Assembly: GCA_017464085.1 (NCBI GenBank) | Contig: JAFUEE010000083.1 | Coordinates: 18,843 to 82,842, forward strand | DNA from: Pseudomonadota bacterium | Lineage (GTDB): Bacteria > Myxococcota_A > Bradymonadia > UBA4248 | Length of the DNA: 64,000 bases | Direction of reading: 5' to 3' | Shown here: piece after piece, positions 27,168-34,012 of the stretch | How positions within the stretch are numbered: position 1 is the first letter of the stretch | How the letters are laid out: the number at the start of each line of letters is the position of its first letter | Translations under genes and position numbers: made by a program | The notes under the pieces: generated by a model | What the model was told of the DNA's origin: nothing | The model's database searches: none | What the model saw: only the letters and a program-made list of their open reading frames with translations

Positions 27168-28502
27168 ATGCTCAGAATTGCTTTTCATTACCTCGGATGC
27201 CGGCTCAATGAAGCCGAAAATGAACAGCTCGCGCGCGCTTTTGTCGCTTCCGGCCACGAAATGTGCGCGCTCGAAGACCACCCGGATGTCATCCTGCTCA
27301 ACACCTGCGGCGTCACCTCGGAAGCCATGCGCAAATCACGCAACCTCGCGCGCCGCATGGCCGCGCTCCACCCCAGGCTGCTCATCCTCATGGGATGCGC
27401 CGTCGATCTCATGGAAACCGGCGAAAATCCGCTCTCAGATGACGAGCTTCAGGCCGCCGCAGACGAAAATACCGCCGATGCCGAACCGCTCAGCGTCGTG
27501 CGCATCCTCAGCAAAGACAAGCCCAATGCCGCCCAGATCATACATCAGGCCATTGCCGACTGCCAATGGGCGCAGGATATCGCCCCGGAACCGCCTCAAC
27601 CGCCCTCGTACAAGCTCCGCATGCGAAGCTTCATCAAGATTCAGGACGGCTGCAACAACAAATGCACCTACTGCGCCGTCCGCCTGGCGCGCGGTCCCGA
27701 ACGCTCCGAACCCGCACAGAAAATCATCGACGAAATCAACACCTGCCTCAGGCTAGGCGAACGCGAGATCGTACTCACGGGCGTGCAGCTCGGCGCTTAC
27801 AGACAAGGCGCATACGTCCTCAAAGACCTCATCACAGACATACTCGCGCAAACCCCCGTGGAACGCCTGCGCCTCAGCTCCATCGAGCCCTGGCACATCC
27901 GCCCGGAACTCTGGGCCTTCTGGAAAGACACTCGCCTCTGCCCGCATTTCCACATTCCCGTCCAGAGCGGCAGCGATGATGTGCTCACCGCTATGAAGCG
28001 CCGCACCCCCATCGACGGCTACCTGCAAAAACTCGAAGCAATCCGCGCCGATATTCCCAATGTGCGCATCTCCACAGACCTCATCGTCGGCTTCCCCGGA
28101 GAAACCGAAGACATGTGGCAGGAAACGCTTGAATTTATAAGAAACGCATCCTTTGATGACGTGCACCTGTTCAGGTTCTCCGCAAGGCCGAACACACTGG
28201 CCGCCCTGCTGCCCGATCCAGTTCCCCCCGATATCAAGCGCAAACGCTGGAACGAAGCCGAAACACTCATTGAATCTATTAAAGCGCAGAGGCTCAACCA
28301 AACAGTCGGCTCAAAGCTTCATATACTTTGGGAACAAATGCTTTCTACAGATGATAAATATATACTTTGGCAGGGCTATTCAGAAAACTATCTGCGCATC
28401 ACAAGAAAATTCCCAAAAGAAATCAATATGCGCGGCACGATTTCAGAAGATATATTTCAATCAGAAGATATCAATTTAAATATATCCAGAACACAGGGTT
28501 AA
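27168..28502 (+). CDS. mtaB: tRNA t6A37 methylthiotransferase MtaB
   Basis: 444 residues from the ATG at 27168; the start fits the usual N-terminus (MLRIAFHYLGCRLNEAENE). It converts t6A to ms2t6A at position 37 of tRNAs that read ANN codons. The N-terminal UPF0004 domain has three Cys, in YLGC, NTCGVT and MGCAVD, for the auxiliary cluster. The radical SAM motif C162-NNK-C166-TY-C169 follows. A TRAM-like C-terminus of about 60 residues is present but weakly conserved. It lies after uvrA beyond a terminator and has its own start region. Alternative members of the family (MiaB, RimO) fit less well, since YLGCRLN and the overall order match MtaB. Confidence 0.92.
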   Translation: MLRIAFHYLGCRLNEAENEQLARAFVASGHEMCALEDHPDVILLNTCGVTSEAMRKSRNLARRMAALHPRLLILMGCAVDLMETGENPLSDDELQAAADENTADAEPLSVVRILSKDKPNAAQIIHQAIADCQWAQDIAPEPPQPPSYKLRMRSFIKIQDGCNNKCTYCAVRLARGPERSEPAQKIIDEINTCLRLGEREIVLTGVQLGAYRQGAYVLKDLITDILAQTPVERLRLSSIEPWHIRPELWAFWKDTRLCPHFHIPVQSGSDDVLTAMKRRTPIDGYLQKLEAIRADIPNVRISTDLIVGFPGETEDMWQETLEFIRNASFDDVHLFRFSARPNTLAALLPDPVPPDIKRKRWNEAETLIESIKAQRLNQTVGSKLHILWEQMLSTDDKYILWQGYSENYLRITRKFPKEINMRGTISEDIFQSEDINLNISRTQG

Positions 28503-28506
28503 AAAG

Positions 28507-28569
28507 ATGGGCATATATATCAATCCTGGCAATGAAGCATTCCGGGTAAAACGGCATGGCAAAAAGGTG
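28507..28569 (+). pseudogene. 5' remnant of a second AAA-ATPase/PD-(D/E)XK gene
   Basis: 21 codons starting at the ATG at 28507 encode MGIYINPGNEAFRV and seven more residues. This is nearly the same as the start of the intact gene at 15799 (MGIYINPGNESFRV). From codon 22 the sequence changes into the 43-bp tandem repeat and the frame ends at a TGA at 28657. The rest of the gene, about 510 codons, is gone. The remnant starts 4 bases after the mtaB stop. Confidence 0.9.
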
Positions 28570-28866
28570 CGGTCACTCTCTTTCACTCCGGAAAGAGACC
28601 ATCTGCAGGGTGCTGACACTCTCTTTCACTCCGGAAAGGGACCATCTGCAGGATGCTGACACCCTCTTTCACGCAAGAAAGAGACTATCTGCAGGGTGCT
28701 GACACTCTCTTTCACGCAAGAAAGAGACCATCTGCAGGGTGCTGACACCCTCTTTCACGCAAGAAAGAGACCATCTGCTGGGGGCTGACACTCTCTTTCT
28801 CTCCGGAAAGAGACTATCTGCTGGGTGTTGACACTCTCTTTCACACAAGAAAGAGACTATCTGCGG
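28570..28866. repeat. 43-bp tandem repeat array, seven copies, each with a hairpin
   Basis: The period is exactly 43 bases across seven copies. Each unit has the inverted repeat CTCTTTC and GAAAGAG (a 7-bp stem, perfect in most copies) around a 6-base loop that alternates between ACTCCG or TCTCCG and ACGCAA or ACACAA. A linker ACCATCTGCAGGGTGCTGACA follows. The stem is nearly constant while the loop varies. Confidence 0.95.
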
Positions 28867-29049
28867 GGAGCGTCATCTTGTGCCATATCTACTGCGTTGA
28901 GCGCTGCACGCCATCTCGTCAAGGCAAAGATGAAGCAGCTGAAAACCCTCCTTGACAAAATTTTACGCCTTATTGTACACTAAACTCAAATTAGTGATTA
29001 TCCTTAAGTGAGGGCATGGTGAGTAAGCTGGCAATCCTAGGAGGAAAGC
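28867..29049. other. Intergenic region before the small lipoprotein pair
   Basis: No gene seen. A+T-rich sequence near 28950-29010 (CTTGACAAAATTTTACG, then TTATTGTACAC) could hold the promoter: TTGACA at 28952-28957 is a perfect sigma-70 -35 box, with TATTGT or TACACT as possible -10 about 17-20 bases downstream. GGAGGAAA at 29039-29046 is the ribosome binding site for the next gene. Confidence 0.5.
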
Positions 29050-29226
29050 ATGAGAAAGCGTTATTTTTTATGTATCACAGCATCACTGTTTCTAGTATCG
29101 TGTGGCAGCACACAACTTGAGGTGGGAGATAATGACACCTCCATAGTTAAATTAGAAAGAGACTTATCCGAAGCTCGACGAGATTTAAGAACGCGCGAGA
29201 AATGTCTTGGGGTATCTCATCTCTAA
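29050..29226 (+). CDS. Short lipoprotein of 58 residues
   Basis: The ATG at 29050 follows AGGAGGAAAGC, an excellent ribosome binding site. MRKRYFLCITASLFLVSCGS is a lipoprotein signal with Cys at 18. The mature part is only 41 residues, mainly a charged helix (SIVKLERDLSEARRDLRTREK). It resembles a small coiled-coil lipoprotein, or the start of a longer gene that was cut short. The next lipoprotein begins 27 bases after the stop on the same strand. Similar small lipoproteins can be cell-wall linkers, but nothing here shows that. Confidence 0.65.
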   Translation: MRKRYFLCITASLFLVSCGSTQLEVGDNDTSIVKLERDLSEARRDLRTREKCLGVSHL

Positions 29227-29253
29227 CAGGTTGTCTGTAATAAGGAGGTCGCT

Positions 29254-29697
29254 ATGAAAAAGTTATTCGGCATAATCATGTTAGGCTGTCTGCTGAGCGC
29301 CTGTGGCAGCTCTATCCAGGACGCCAGTGACCGAGGAGAACTCAAACTCGCTGGCTATGCACAGGAAGATTGGGTGACGCGTGAACTCACTATCCCCACA
29401 GAGGACGGTATGCTCACCATCAAATGTTATATTGATGAAAAAGCAAATGAGGTTTGTGAAGGGCAACTCGCTGACGGAAAGGTTGTAAGTTCAGAGCAGC
29501 TCGATGCGGCTATGTCTGTAACATTTGAAGACAGATCAGGTTTCATCGCTGACGCCTTAATAGACGGTTGTGAATCCAAGACTTTGCTTTTAAATATCGA
29601 TCTTAAAACACAATTTGAGATGCCAGATATGCCACTCTGCTTTTATATTAATTCAGATACTCGCACTATTGCATGTGATGATGAGATTGTCTCTTAA
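29254..29697 (+). CDS. Small lipoprotein of unknown function
   Basis: 147 residues. AAGGAGG lies 7 bases before the ATG. MKKLFGIIMLGCLLSAC is a lipoprotein signal with Cys at 17. The mature part is beta-rich and acidic, with Cys in KCYIDEKANEVCEGQL, DGCESKT, PLCFYINS and TIACDDE, giving probable disulphides. It appears paired with the short lipoprotein before it. Reading past its stop in the same frame gives EEANKRNSAYRNALAANI, which may be the broken start of the next, decayed gene. Confidence 0.75.
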   Translation: MKKLFGIIMLGCLLSACGSSIQDASDRGELKLAGYAQEDWVTRELTIPTEDGMLTIKCYIDEKANEVCEGQLADGKVVSSEQLDAAMSVTFEDRSGFIADALIDGCESKTLLLNIDLKTQFEMPDMPLCFYINSDTRTIACDDEIVS

Positions 29698-30364
29698 GAA
29701 GAAGCAAATAAAAGAAATAGCGCATACCGCAATGCTCTGGCCGCCAATATATAAAAGCAAAAAATGAAGCCCTTGATCAGTTCATCTCATTCAATCCTGG
29801 GCTAGTCAGCGAAGAATCCGAAACCATATATAGAACAATTGAGTATAGCTCACTAAAAATCAAATTGCCCGCATGCGATTATGAATCATTTATTAATAGC
29901 AATCGTCCATTCTTATATATTGTAGAATTCAGGGGCATTGTAGATGACTTTTCCCGAGAAACGTGCACTTCACCGCTTGAATACAAAGTTTTCCTAAACA
30001 ATCGGGAATTCTGGATGGAACAGTGCAACGAAACGCCAACCTATACAGCCCTGAACAGTCAAGAAGACCTGAACAATTATTTAAAAGATGCAGATGACTA
30101 CTTGAAACAATATATACAATCCTCCAAACTTAATGAGATAGATTTTGAGCATTCCACTGTTTTAGTGCTTTTCGGCGGCTCGTATGGATCGACCGCCTAT
30201 CCGCTCAATGTCGAAACCGTGTGTAAAGACGCACCAATCAACGTCTATATCGATCACTGTGTCGGCAAACCGATTCATCCATGAGTTGCCCGCTCATGCT
30301 GCTCCAAGTGCCCAAAGGCAACTATGATGTGAATTTTGTTCCGCGCAATCTCGTGTGCGAATAA
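29698..30364 (+). pseudogene. Frameshifted gene for an unknown secreted or cytosolic protein
   Basis: Coding character runs through three frames. Frame one from 29698 gives EEANKRNSAYRNALAANI. A second frame from about 29753 gives KAKNEALDQFISFNPGLV and continues, open, to a TGA at 30282-30284. A third from about 30281 gives SCPLMLLQVPKGNYDV and ends at a TAA at 30362-30364. The middle section has no ATG near its start, only a TTG at 29865. Joined, the product would be about 220 residues with LYIVEFRGIVDDFS and STVLVLFGGSYGST as hydrophobic strands. No start codon with a ribosome binding site is seen. The most likely reading is a gene broken by two frameshifts and loss of its 5' end. Sequencing error is the alternative. 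Confidence 0.6.
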
Positions 30365-30573
30365 TCCGCTAGCCCCCCCTGACAGCCCTGGCAACCACAT
30401 CTCTGTTGCCGGGGCATCTATGATGTCATAAGCTCGTTTTTGGCTCACGACAGAATTGTCATATCAGATGACAACATTGTCCTATTGATATCTATCTTCT
30501 CCTTATCTATATCGATTGAGAACTTGGCGGAATACGTGTTTTTTCACGCCGCCCATTGATAGAGGTTATTCCC

Positions 30574-32139
30574 ATGAAAACGACACACTTTGCATTTTTG
30601 AGCGGTCTGGCACTTTCGTCCATGATGCTTTTCGGATGCGGTTATGATGGGATGGACAGCGGCTATATGCCCAACTATGCCATGGATGCCGAAATAATGG
30701 CCGAAATGGCGGAACTTCTCGAAGCCGGAGAAGAATTGCCCATGGAACAGGCAGCGTTCACCAATACGCTCAACGCACCGCAGTCCACATTTGCCGCCGA
30801 TGTCGATACCGCGTCCTATACGCTGTTCAGATATCGCATCCATAACGATATCGATCCCAGAAATACAGCAAATATCTATGGCGTCAAAGCACCATACCGC
30901 ACCGAAGAGTTGATCAATTATTTTAAATATGATTATCCTGCCCCAGATGCAGACGAAGTCTTTTCAATCACGACAGAATATACCGACTGCCCGTGGAACA
31001 AAGACACCAAACTGCTCTTGATTGGCACACAGACGCGCAAGATTGAAGAGATTCCGCCCTCGAATCTCGTATTTCTGGTCGATGTCTCAGGCTCTATGAA
31101 TGCCAAGAACAAACTCGACCTGCTAAAGCGCTCCCTCATGAAACTTCTGCCATCGCTCACAAGCGCAGACAGGCTTTCGATCGTGACATACGCCGACGGT
31201 GAAAAAGTCGTCCTCGAGGGTGCCGATCCAGCCAAAGACAGCAAAAAAATCGAAAAAGCGATTAAAAACTTGTCGTCAGGCGGAGCGACCAATGGTGAGC
31301 GCGGCCTTGAAATGGCTTATGAAGTCGCTCAAAAGTTCTTCATCGAAGGCGGCAACAACCGCATCATCATGGGCACAGACGGCGATCTCAATGTCGGCAT
31401 CAGGTCAACAGATGACCTCAAAGCTTATGTCGAGAATAAACGCGATCACGGCATCTATCTGTCCATTTTTGGTTTCGGCTATGACAATTACAACGATGCA
31501 TTGATGGAAACCATCGCCGATAATGGCAATGGCAGCTATCACCATATCGATTGCGAACTCGAAGCCGAGCGCGTCCTCGTCGAAGACCGCGCCTCTACCC
31601 TGTTTACGGTCGCCAAAGATGTCAAATATCAGGTCAGCTTCAACCCCGAAATGATCAAGGGCTATCGCCTGATCGGCTATGAAAACCGCACCATGGCCGC
31701 CGAAGACTTTGCCAACGACAAAAAAGACGGTGGCGAGATCGGTGCAAATCATCAGGTCACAGTCCTGTATGAAATCGCAGAAAAAGGCTCAGCCGCCGCC
31801 ATCGATGACTTCGATTCCTCGCTTTCGCCCCAGATGCCCGAGTTTAATCCCGGTGAAATGGCAAAACTCTCCGTGCGCTATAAAAATCCCACAGGCGATT
31901 CCGCAAGCATCGAGAAAAATTATCCTCTCGACCTCACCGTGGGCGAGCTCACTCCCAATATCGCTTTCGCGGCCGCTGTCGCCGAGATGGGCATGATCCT
32001 CAATGAATCTAAATATGTCGGCACATCCAGCCAACAGAGCATCAAGTCCTTGCTCGCAGTTCCGCCAAGCGAATTCCAGGATAAATATAAACTTGAATTC
32101 CAGGAACTCGTCGCACAATCATTCAAACTGATGAAATAA
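30574..32139 (+). CDS. Lipoprotein with von Willebrand factor A domain (vWF_A N-terminal / DUF3520 family)
   Basis: 521 residues from the ATG at 30574, with AGAGG 8 bases upstream. MKTTHFAFLSGLALSSMMLFGC is a lipoprotein signal with Cys at 22. Residues 60-150 hold the YfbK-like N-terminal part (STFAADVDTASYTLFRYRI, then YRTEELINYF). The vWA domain starts near 160 with the metal-binding MIDAS sequence D170-V-S-G-S. The C-terminal third (MPEFNPGEMAKLSVRYKNP) fits DUF3520. Length and order fit the YfbK family of periplasmic vWA proteins, of unknown function. It stands alone, with a terminator after it. Confidence 0.92.
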   Translation: MKTTHFAFLSGLALSSMMLFGCGYDGMDSGYMPNYAMDAEIMAEMAELLEAGEELPMEQAAFTNTLNAPQSTFAADVDTASYTLFRYRIHNDIDPRNTANIYGVKAPYRTEELINYFKYDYPAPDADEVFSITTEYTDCPWNKDTKLLLIGTQTRKIEEIPPSNLVFLVDVSGSMNAKNKLDLLKRSLMKLLPSLTSADRLSIVTYADGEKVVLEGADPAKDSKKIEKAIKNLSSGGATNGERGLEMAYEVAQKFFIEGGNNRIIMGTDGDLNVGIRSTDDLKAYVENKRDHGIYLSIFGFGYDNYNDALMETIADNGNGSYHHIDCELEAERVLVEDRASTLFTVAKDVKYQVSFNPEMIKGYRLIGYENRTMAAEDFANDKKDGGEIGANHQVTVLYEIAEKGSAAAIDDFDSSLSPQMPEFNPGEMAKLSVRYKNPTGDSASIEKNYPLDLTVGELTPNIAFAAAVAEMGMILNESKYVGTSSQQSIKSLLAVPPSEFQDKYKLEFQELVAQSFKLMK

Positions 32140-32170
32140 TCCCTTTGATACGCACATAAATGACACACAT

Positions 32171-32217
32171 AGCCCTCAGCAGGCACGCGCCAGCCGAGGG
32201 CTATGTTCGTTTTTTTT
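32171..32217 (+). terminator. Intrinsic terminator after the vWA lipoprotein
   Basis: The stem AGCCCTC (32171-32177) and GAGGGCT (32196-32202) is followed, after a short gap, by eight T residues at 32210-32217. Confidence 0.75.
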
Positions 32218-32243
32218 CATACAGATATGGTTGCGAAATGTGA

Positions 32244-32288
32244 TACCTTTGGCCAAGGCATGATGCCTCTTTCCCATTGCCAAAGGTA
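32244..32288 (+). promoter_or_regulatory. Nested inverted repeat that covers the ribosome binding site of the flavin reductase-like gene
   Basis: A perfect 10-bp inverted repeat, TACCTTTGGC at 32244-32253 and GCCAAAGGTA at 32279-32288, lies just before the ATG at 32294. Inside it is a second palindrome, AGGCATGATGCCT at 32256-32268. The right arm contains AAAGG, the likely Shine-Dalgarno. In mRNA the outer stem would hide the ribosome binding site; in DNA the arms could be a repressor site. Confidence 0.65.
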
Positions 32289-32293
32289 GATCT

Positions 32294-32890
32294 ATGAAAA
32301 AACAAGACTTAAAAATTCGCGCTTTTGTAGCCCCCACGCCAACCGTCATCTCAGCTGCCTATGATGAAAATGGACGCGCCGATGCCTGCACGCTCGCGTT
32401 CGTCATGATGAGCAGCCACCATCCGCCCTGCGTCACCATCGCGATCAATGCAACAGCCAAGCGCAAGACGCTTAAAAGCATCCTCTCAAGCGGCGCATTC
32501 ACAGTCGGCTATCCCAGCACCGATCAGGCCAAAGAAGCCGATTACCTCGGTGTCGAAACGGGCTATCACGCCGACAAGCTCAAAGAAATCGGCTATACGA
32601 CGACAGAAGCCAAATGCGTTCACGCTCCTGTCATCGACCAGATCAAACTCACGCTCGAATGCAAGGTCGTGCATACCGTCACAGTGGGCAGCCATACCCA
32701 GATTACTGGCGAAATCGTGAATATCCAGGCATCTGAAGCTATCGTCGATGCCCAAGGCAAAGTCATGATGGATAAACTGAATCCCATCATTTATAATGAA
32801 GAAGCCTTCACCTATCATGCGCTTGGCGAATGCGTTTCGGAAGCATTCAAACCCGGCGCTGCGTTCAAGAAAGATCTCATGGGCAAATAA
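32294..32890 (+). CDS. Flavin reductase-like FMN-binding protein
   Basis: 198 residues of the flavin reductase-like (DIM6/NTAB) family. It has the early strand-and-loop pattern (PTPTVISAAYDENGRADACTL), the HHPPCVTIAINATAKRKT segment near the flavin phosphate site, and the FTVGYPSTDQAKEADYLG segment typical of this split-barrel family. Such proteins bind FMN and reduce flavins or small substrates; the substrate here is not known. The gene starts 6 bases after a nested inverted repeat that overlaps its ribosome binding site, so it is probably regulated. A rhodanese-type lipoprotein gene starts 25 bases after its stop, probably in the same transcript. Confidence 0.88.
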   Translation: MKKQDLKIRAFVAPTPTVISAAYDENGRADACTLAFVMMSSHHPPCVTIAINATAKRKTLKSILSSGAFTVGYPSTDQAKEADYLGVETGYHADKLKEIGYTTTEAKCVHAPVIDQIKLTLECKVVHTVTVGSHTQITGEIVNIQASEAIVDAQGKVMMDKLNPIIYNEEAFTYHALGECVSEAFKPGAAFKKDLMGK

Positions 32891-32915
32891 GTCACTCAAA
32901 TCGGGAGCAGAACGC

Positions 32916-33479
32916 ATGACACTCAAACACTTCAGCCTCCTCATGACCATTGCACTGATGTTTGCGTACACCTCATGCAGTGACGATACCGAGCATGCTT
33001 TCGCCCCCGATGATGATACTCAGCCAGCACCAATAAATTCACATGATTCAGACACATCCCCAGAAACTGGCGCCGAATCAGAGGATCACGATAGCAAAAC
33101 CGGCAATCCAGAAAACAGCACGTCAGAACCACAACAACATGTCGAGGTATCACATTTGGGCGGATTAAGCCCCGAAGACGCGCTCGAATATATGAAAAGC
33201 ACGCCTGACCTCGTCATTGTGCAAGTCACGCCCGAAGAGAATAAACTCGAACCCGGCTTTATCGGAGCCATGTATATTCCATATACAGAATTGGAAACGC
33301 GCTATGACGAGATTCCACGCGAAGTACCAGTCATATTGCACTGCCGTCGCGGCAAAGCCTCTATTCCCGCTTATGAAATCCTTCTTGAAAAGCGGCCAGA
33401 TATTCCTGAATTGAGTTATATTGCCGGCGAACCGCTCGTTGACGCATATAATGCTTGGTATGAATCAATTAGGAATTAG
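32916..33479 (+). CDS. Lipoprotein with a rhodanese domain
   Basis: 187 residues from the ATG at 32916, where the signal begins (MTLKHFSLLMTIALMFAYTSC, Cys at 21), with GGGAG upstream. A linker rich in Asp, Glu, Ser and Pro runs to about residue 75. Residues 85-187 are a rhodanese domain: SPEDALEYMKSTPDLVIVQV and the active-site loop HCRRGKAS, with catalytic Cys at 143. It likely moves sulphur or senses oxidants at the envelope. It appears co-transcribed with the flavin reductase-like gene, 25 bases upstream, which suggests a shared redox role. Confidence 0.88.
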   Translation: MTLKHFSLLMTIALMFAYTSCSDDTEHAFAPDDDTQPAPINSHDSDTSPETGAESEDHDSKTGNPENSTSEPQQHVEVSHLGGLSPEDALEYMKSTPDLVIVQVTPEENKLEPGFIGAMYIPYTELETRYDEIPREVPVILHCRRGKASIPAYEILLEKRPDIPELSYIAGEPLVDAYNAWYESIRN

Positions 33480-33493
33480 GAATTATCTCACCC

Positions 33494-33759
33494 GCTGCTT
33501 CGCGGCACCCTCGCCTGTTTGGAGAGGGATTTGGGTTCGCTAACGCTCAACCGTTTAAGGAAAGTCTGATTAATTGGCCCCTAACCCCCGACCCCTTTCC
33601 CCGATGGGGCAAGGGGAGCGGATTTGCGCGATATCATGATTGAAGATTATGCAATTGTTCAGAGTTTCCTTAATAATTTGGAATTCGGAATGGCCCCCCC
33701 GACGCTTCGCGGCACCCTCGCATGTTTGGAGAGGTATTTGGCTTCGCTAACGCTCACCC
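33494..33759. repeat. Direct repeat of about 55 bp on both sides of a MITE-like element
   Basis: CGCTTCGCGGCACCCTCGC and the following TGTTTGGAGAGG..ATTTGG..TTCGCTAACGCTCA occur at about 33497-33550 and again at about 33707-33759. Between them lies the 115-bp element at 33557-33671. No gene was found in 33480-34012. Confidence 0.75.
33557..33671 (-). mobile_element. MITE-like element of about 115 bp, copy A
   Basis: The ends are imperfect inverted repeats, AAGGAAAGTCTGATTAATTG on the left and the complement of AATTGTTCAGAGTTTCCTT on the right. The centre contains a GC-rich hairpin (CCCCGATGGGG). The element is the reverse of the copy at 59582. Both borders are TTAA-like. There is no coding capacity, so it needs a transposase in trans. 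Confidence 0.8.
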
Positions 33760-33843
33760 TGTTTGATATACCCAAAGGATGATATCTCCACGCTCGTAGA
33801 ACATAGCCTAAGTTTTACGTCTTCTAACTCTAACCAATTTACC

Positions 33844-33930
33844 AATTCCTAATTCCTAATTCCTAATTCCTAATTCCTAATTCCTAATTCCTAATTCCTA
33901 ATTCCTAATTCCTAATTCCTAATTCCTAAT
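33844..33930. repeat. 7-bp microsatellite-like array (TAATTCC)n
   Basis: About twelve uninterrupted copies of AATTCCT follow one imperfect copy. The unit is a multiple of neither two nor three. It lies between the repeat cluster and the terminator of the first Calx-beta gene. Such arrays can change length by slippage. Confidence 0.95.
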
Positions 33931-33931
33931 T

Positions 33932-34008
33932 AAAAAAGCCGCGTATGCCCAAAGGGCATAGCGGCTTTCAGCGAGCGTATGGGGAGTCAACGACTCCCCA
34001 TAGCGAAG
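33932..34008 (-). terminator. Two-hairpin 3' module of paralog 1
   Basis: Read on the gene's strand, the first hairpin, with a TGGGGAGT/ACTCCCCA stem, follows the stop codon. The second has stem AAAGCCGC...GCGGCTTT with an inner TATGCCC/GGGCATA and ends in a T-run, so it is an intrinsic terminator. The same two-part layout follows paralogs 2-5. Confidence 0.85.
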
Positions 34009-34012
34009 CAAA

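Noticed and set aside
28570..28866. CRISPR-like appearance of the 43-bp array
   Set aside because: The whole unit repeats; what changes is only a 6-base loop with two main forms.
28867..29049. Possible tRNA or small RNA gene
   Set aside because: No cloverleaf or T-loop consensus found here or elsewhere in the window by eye.
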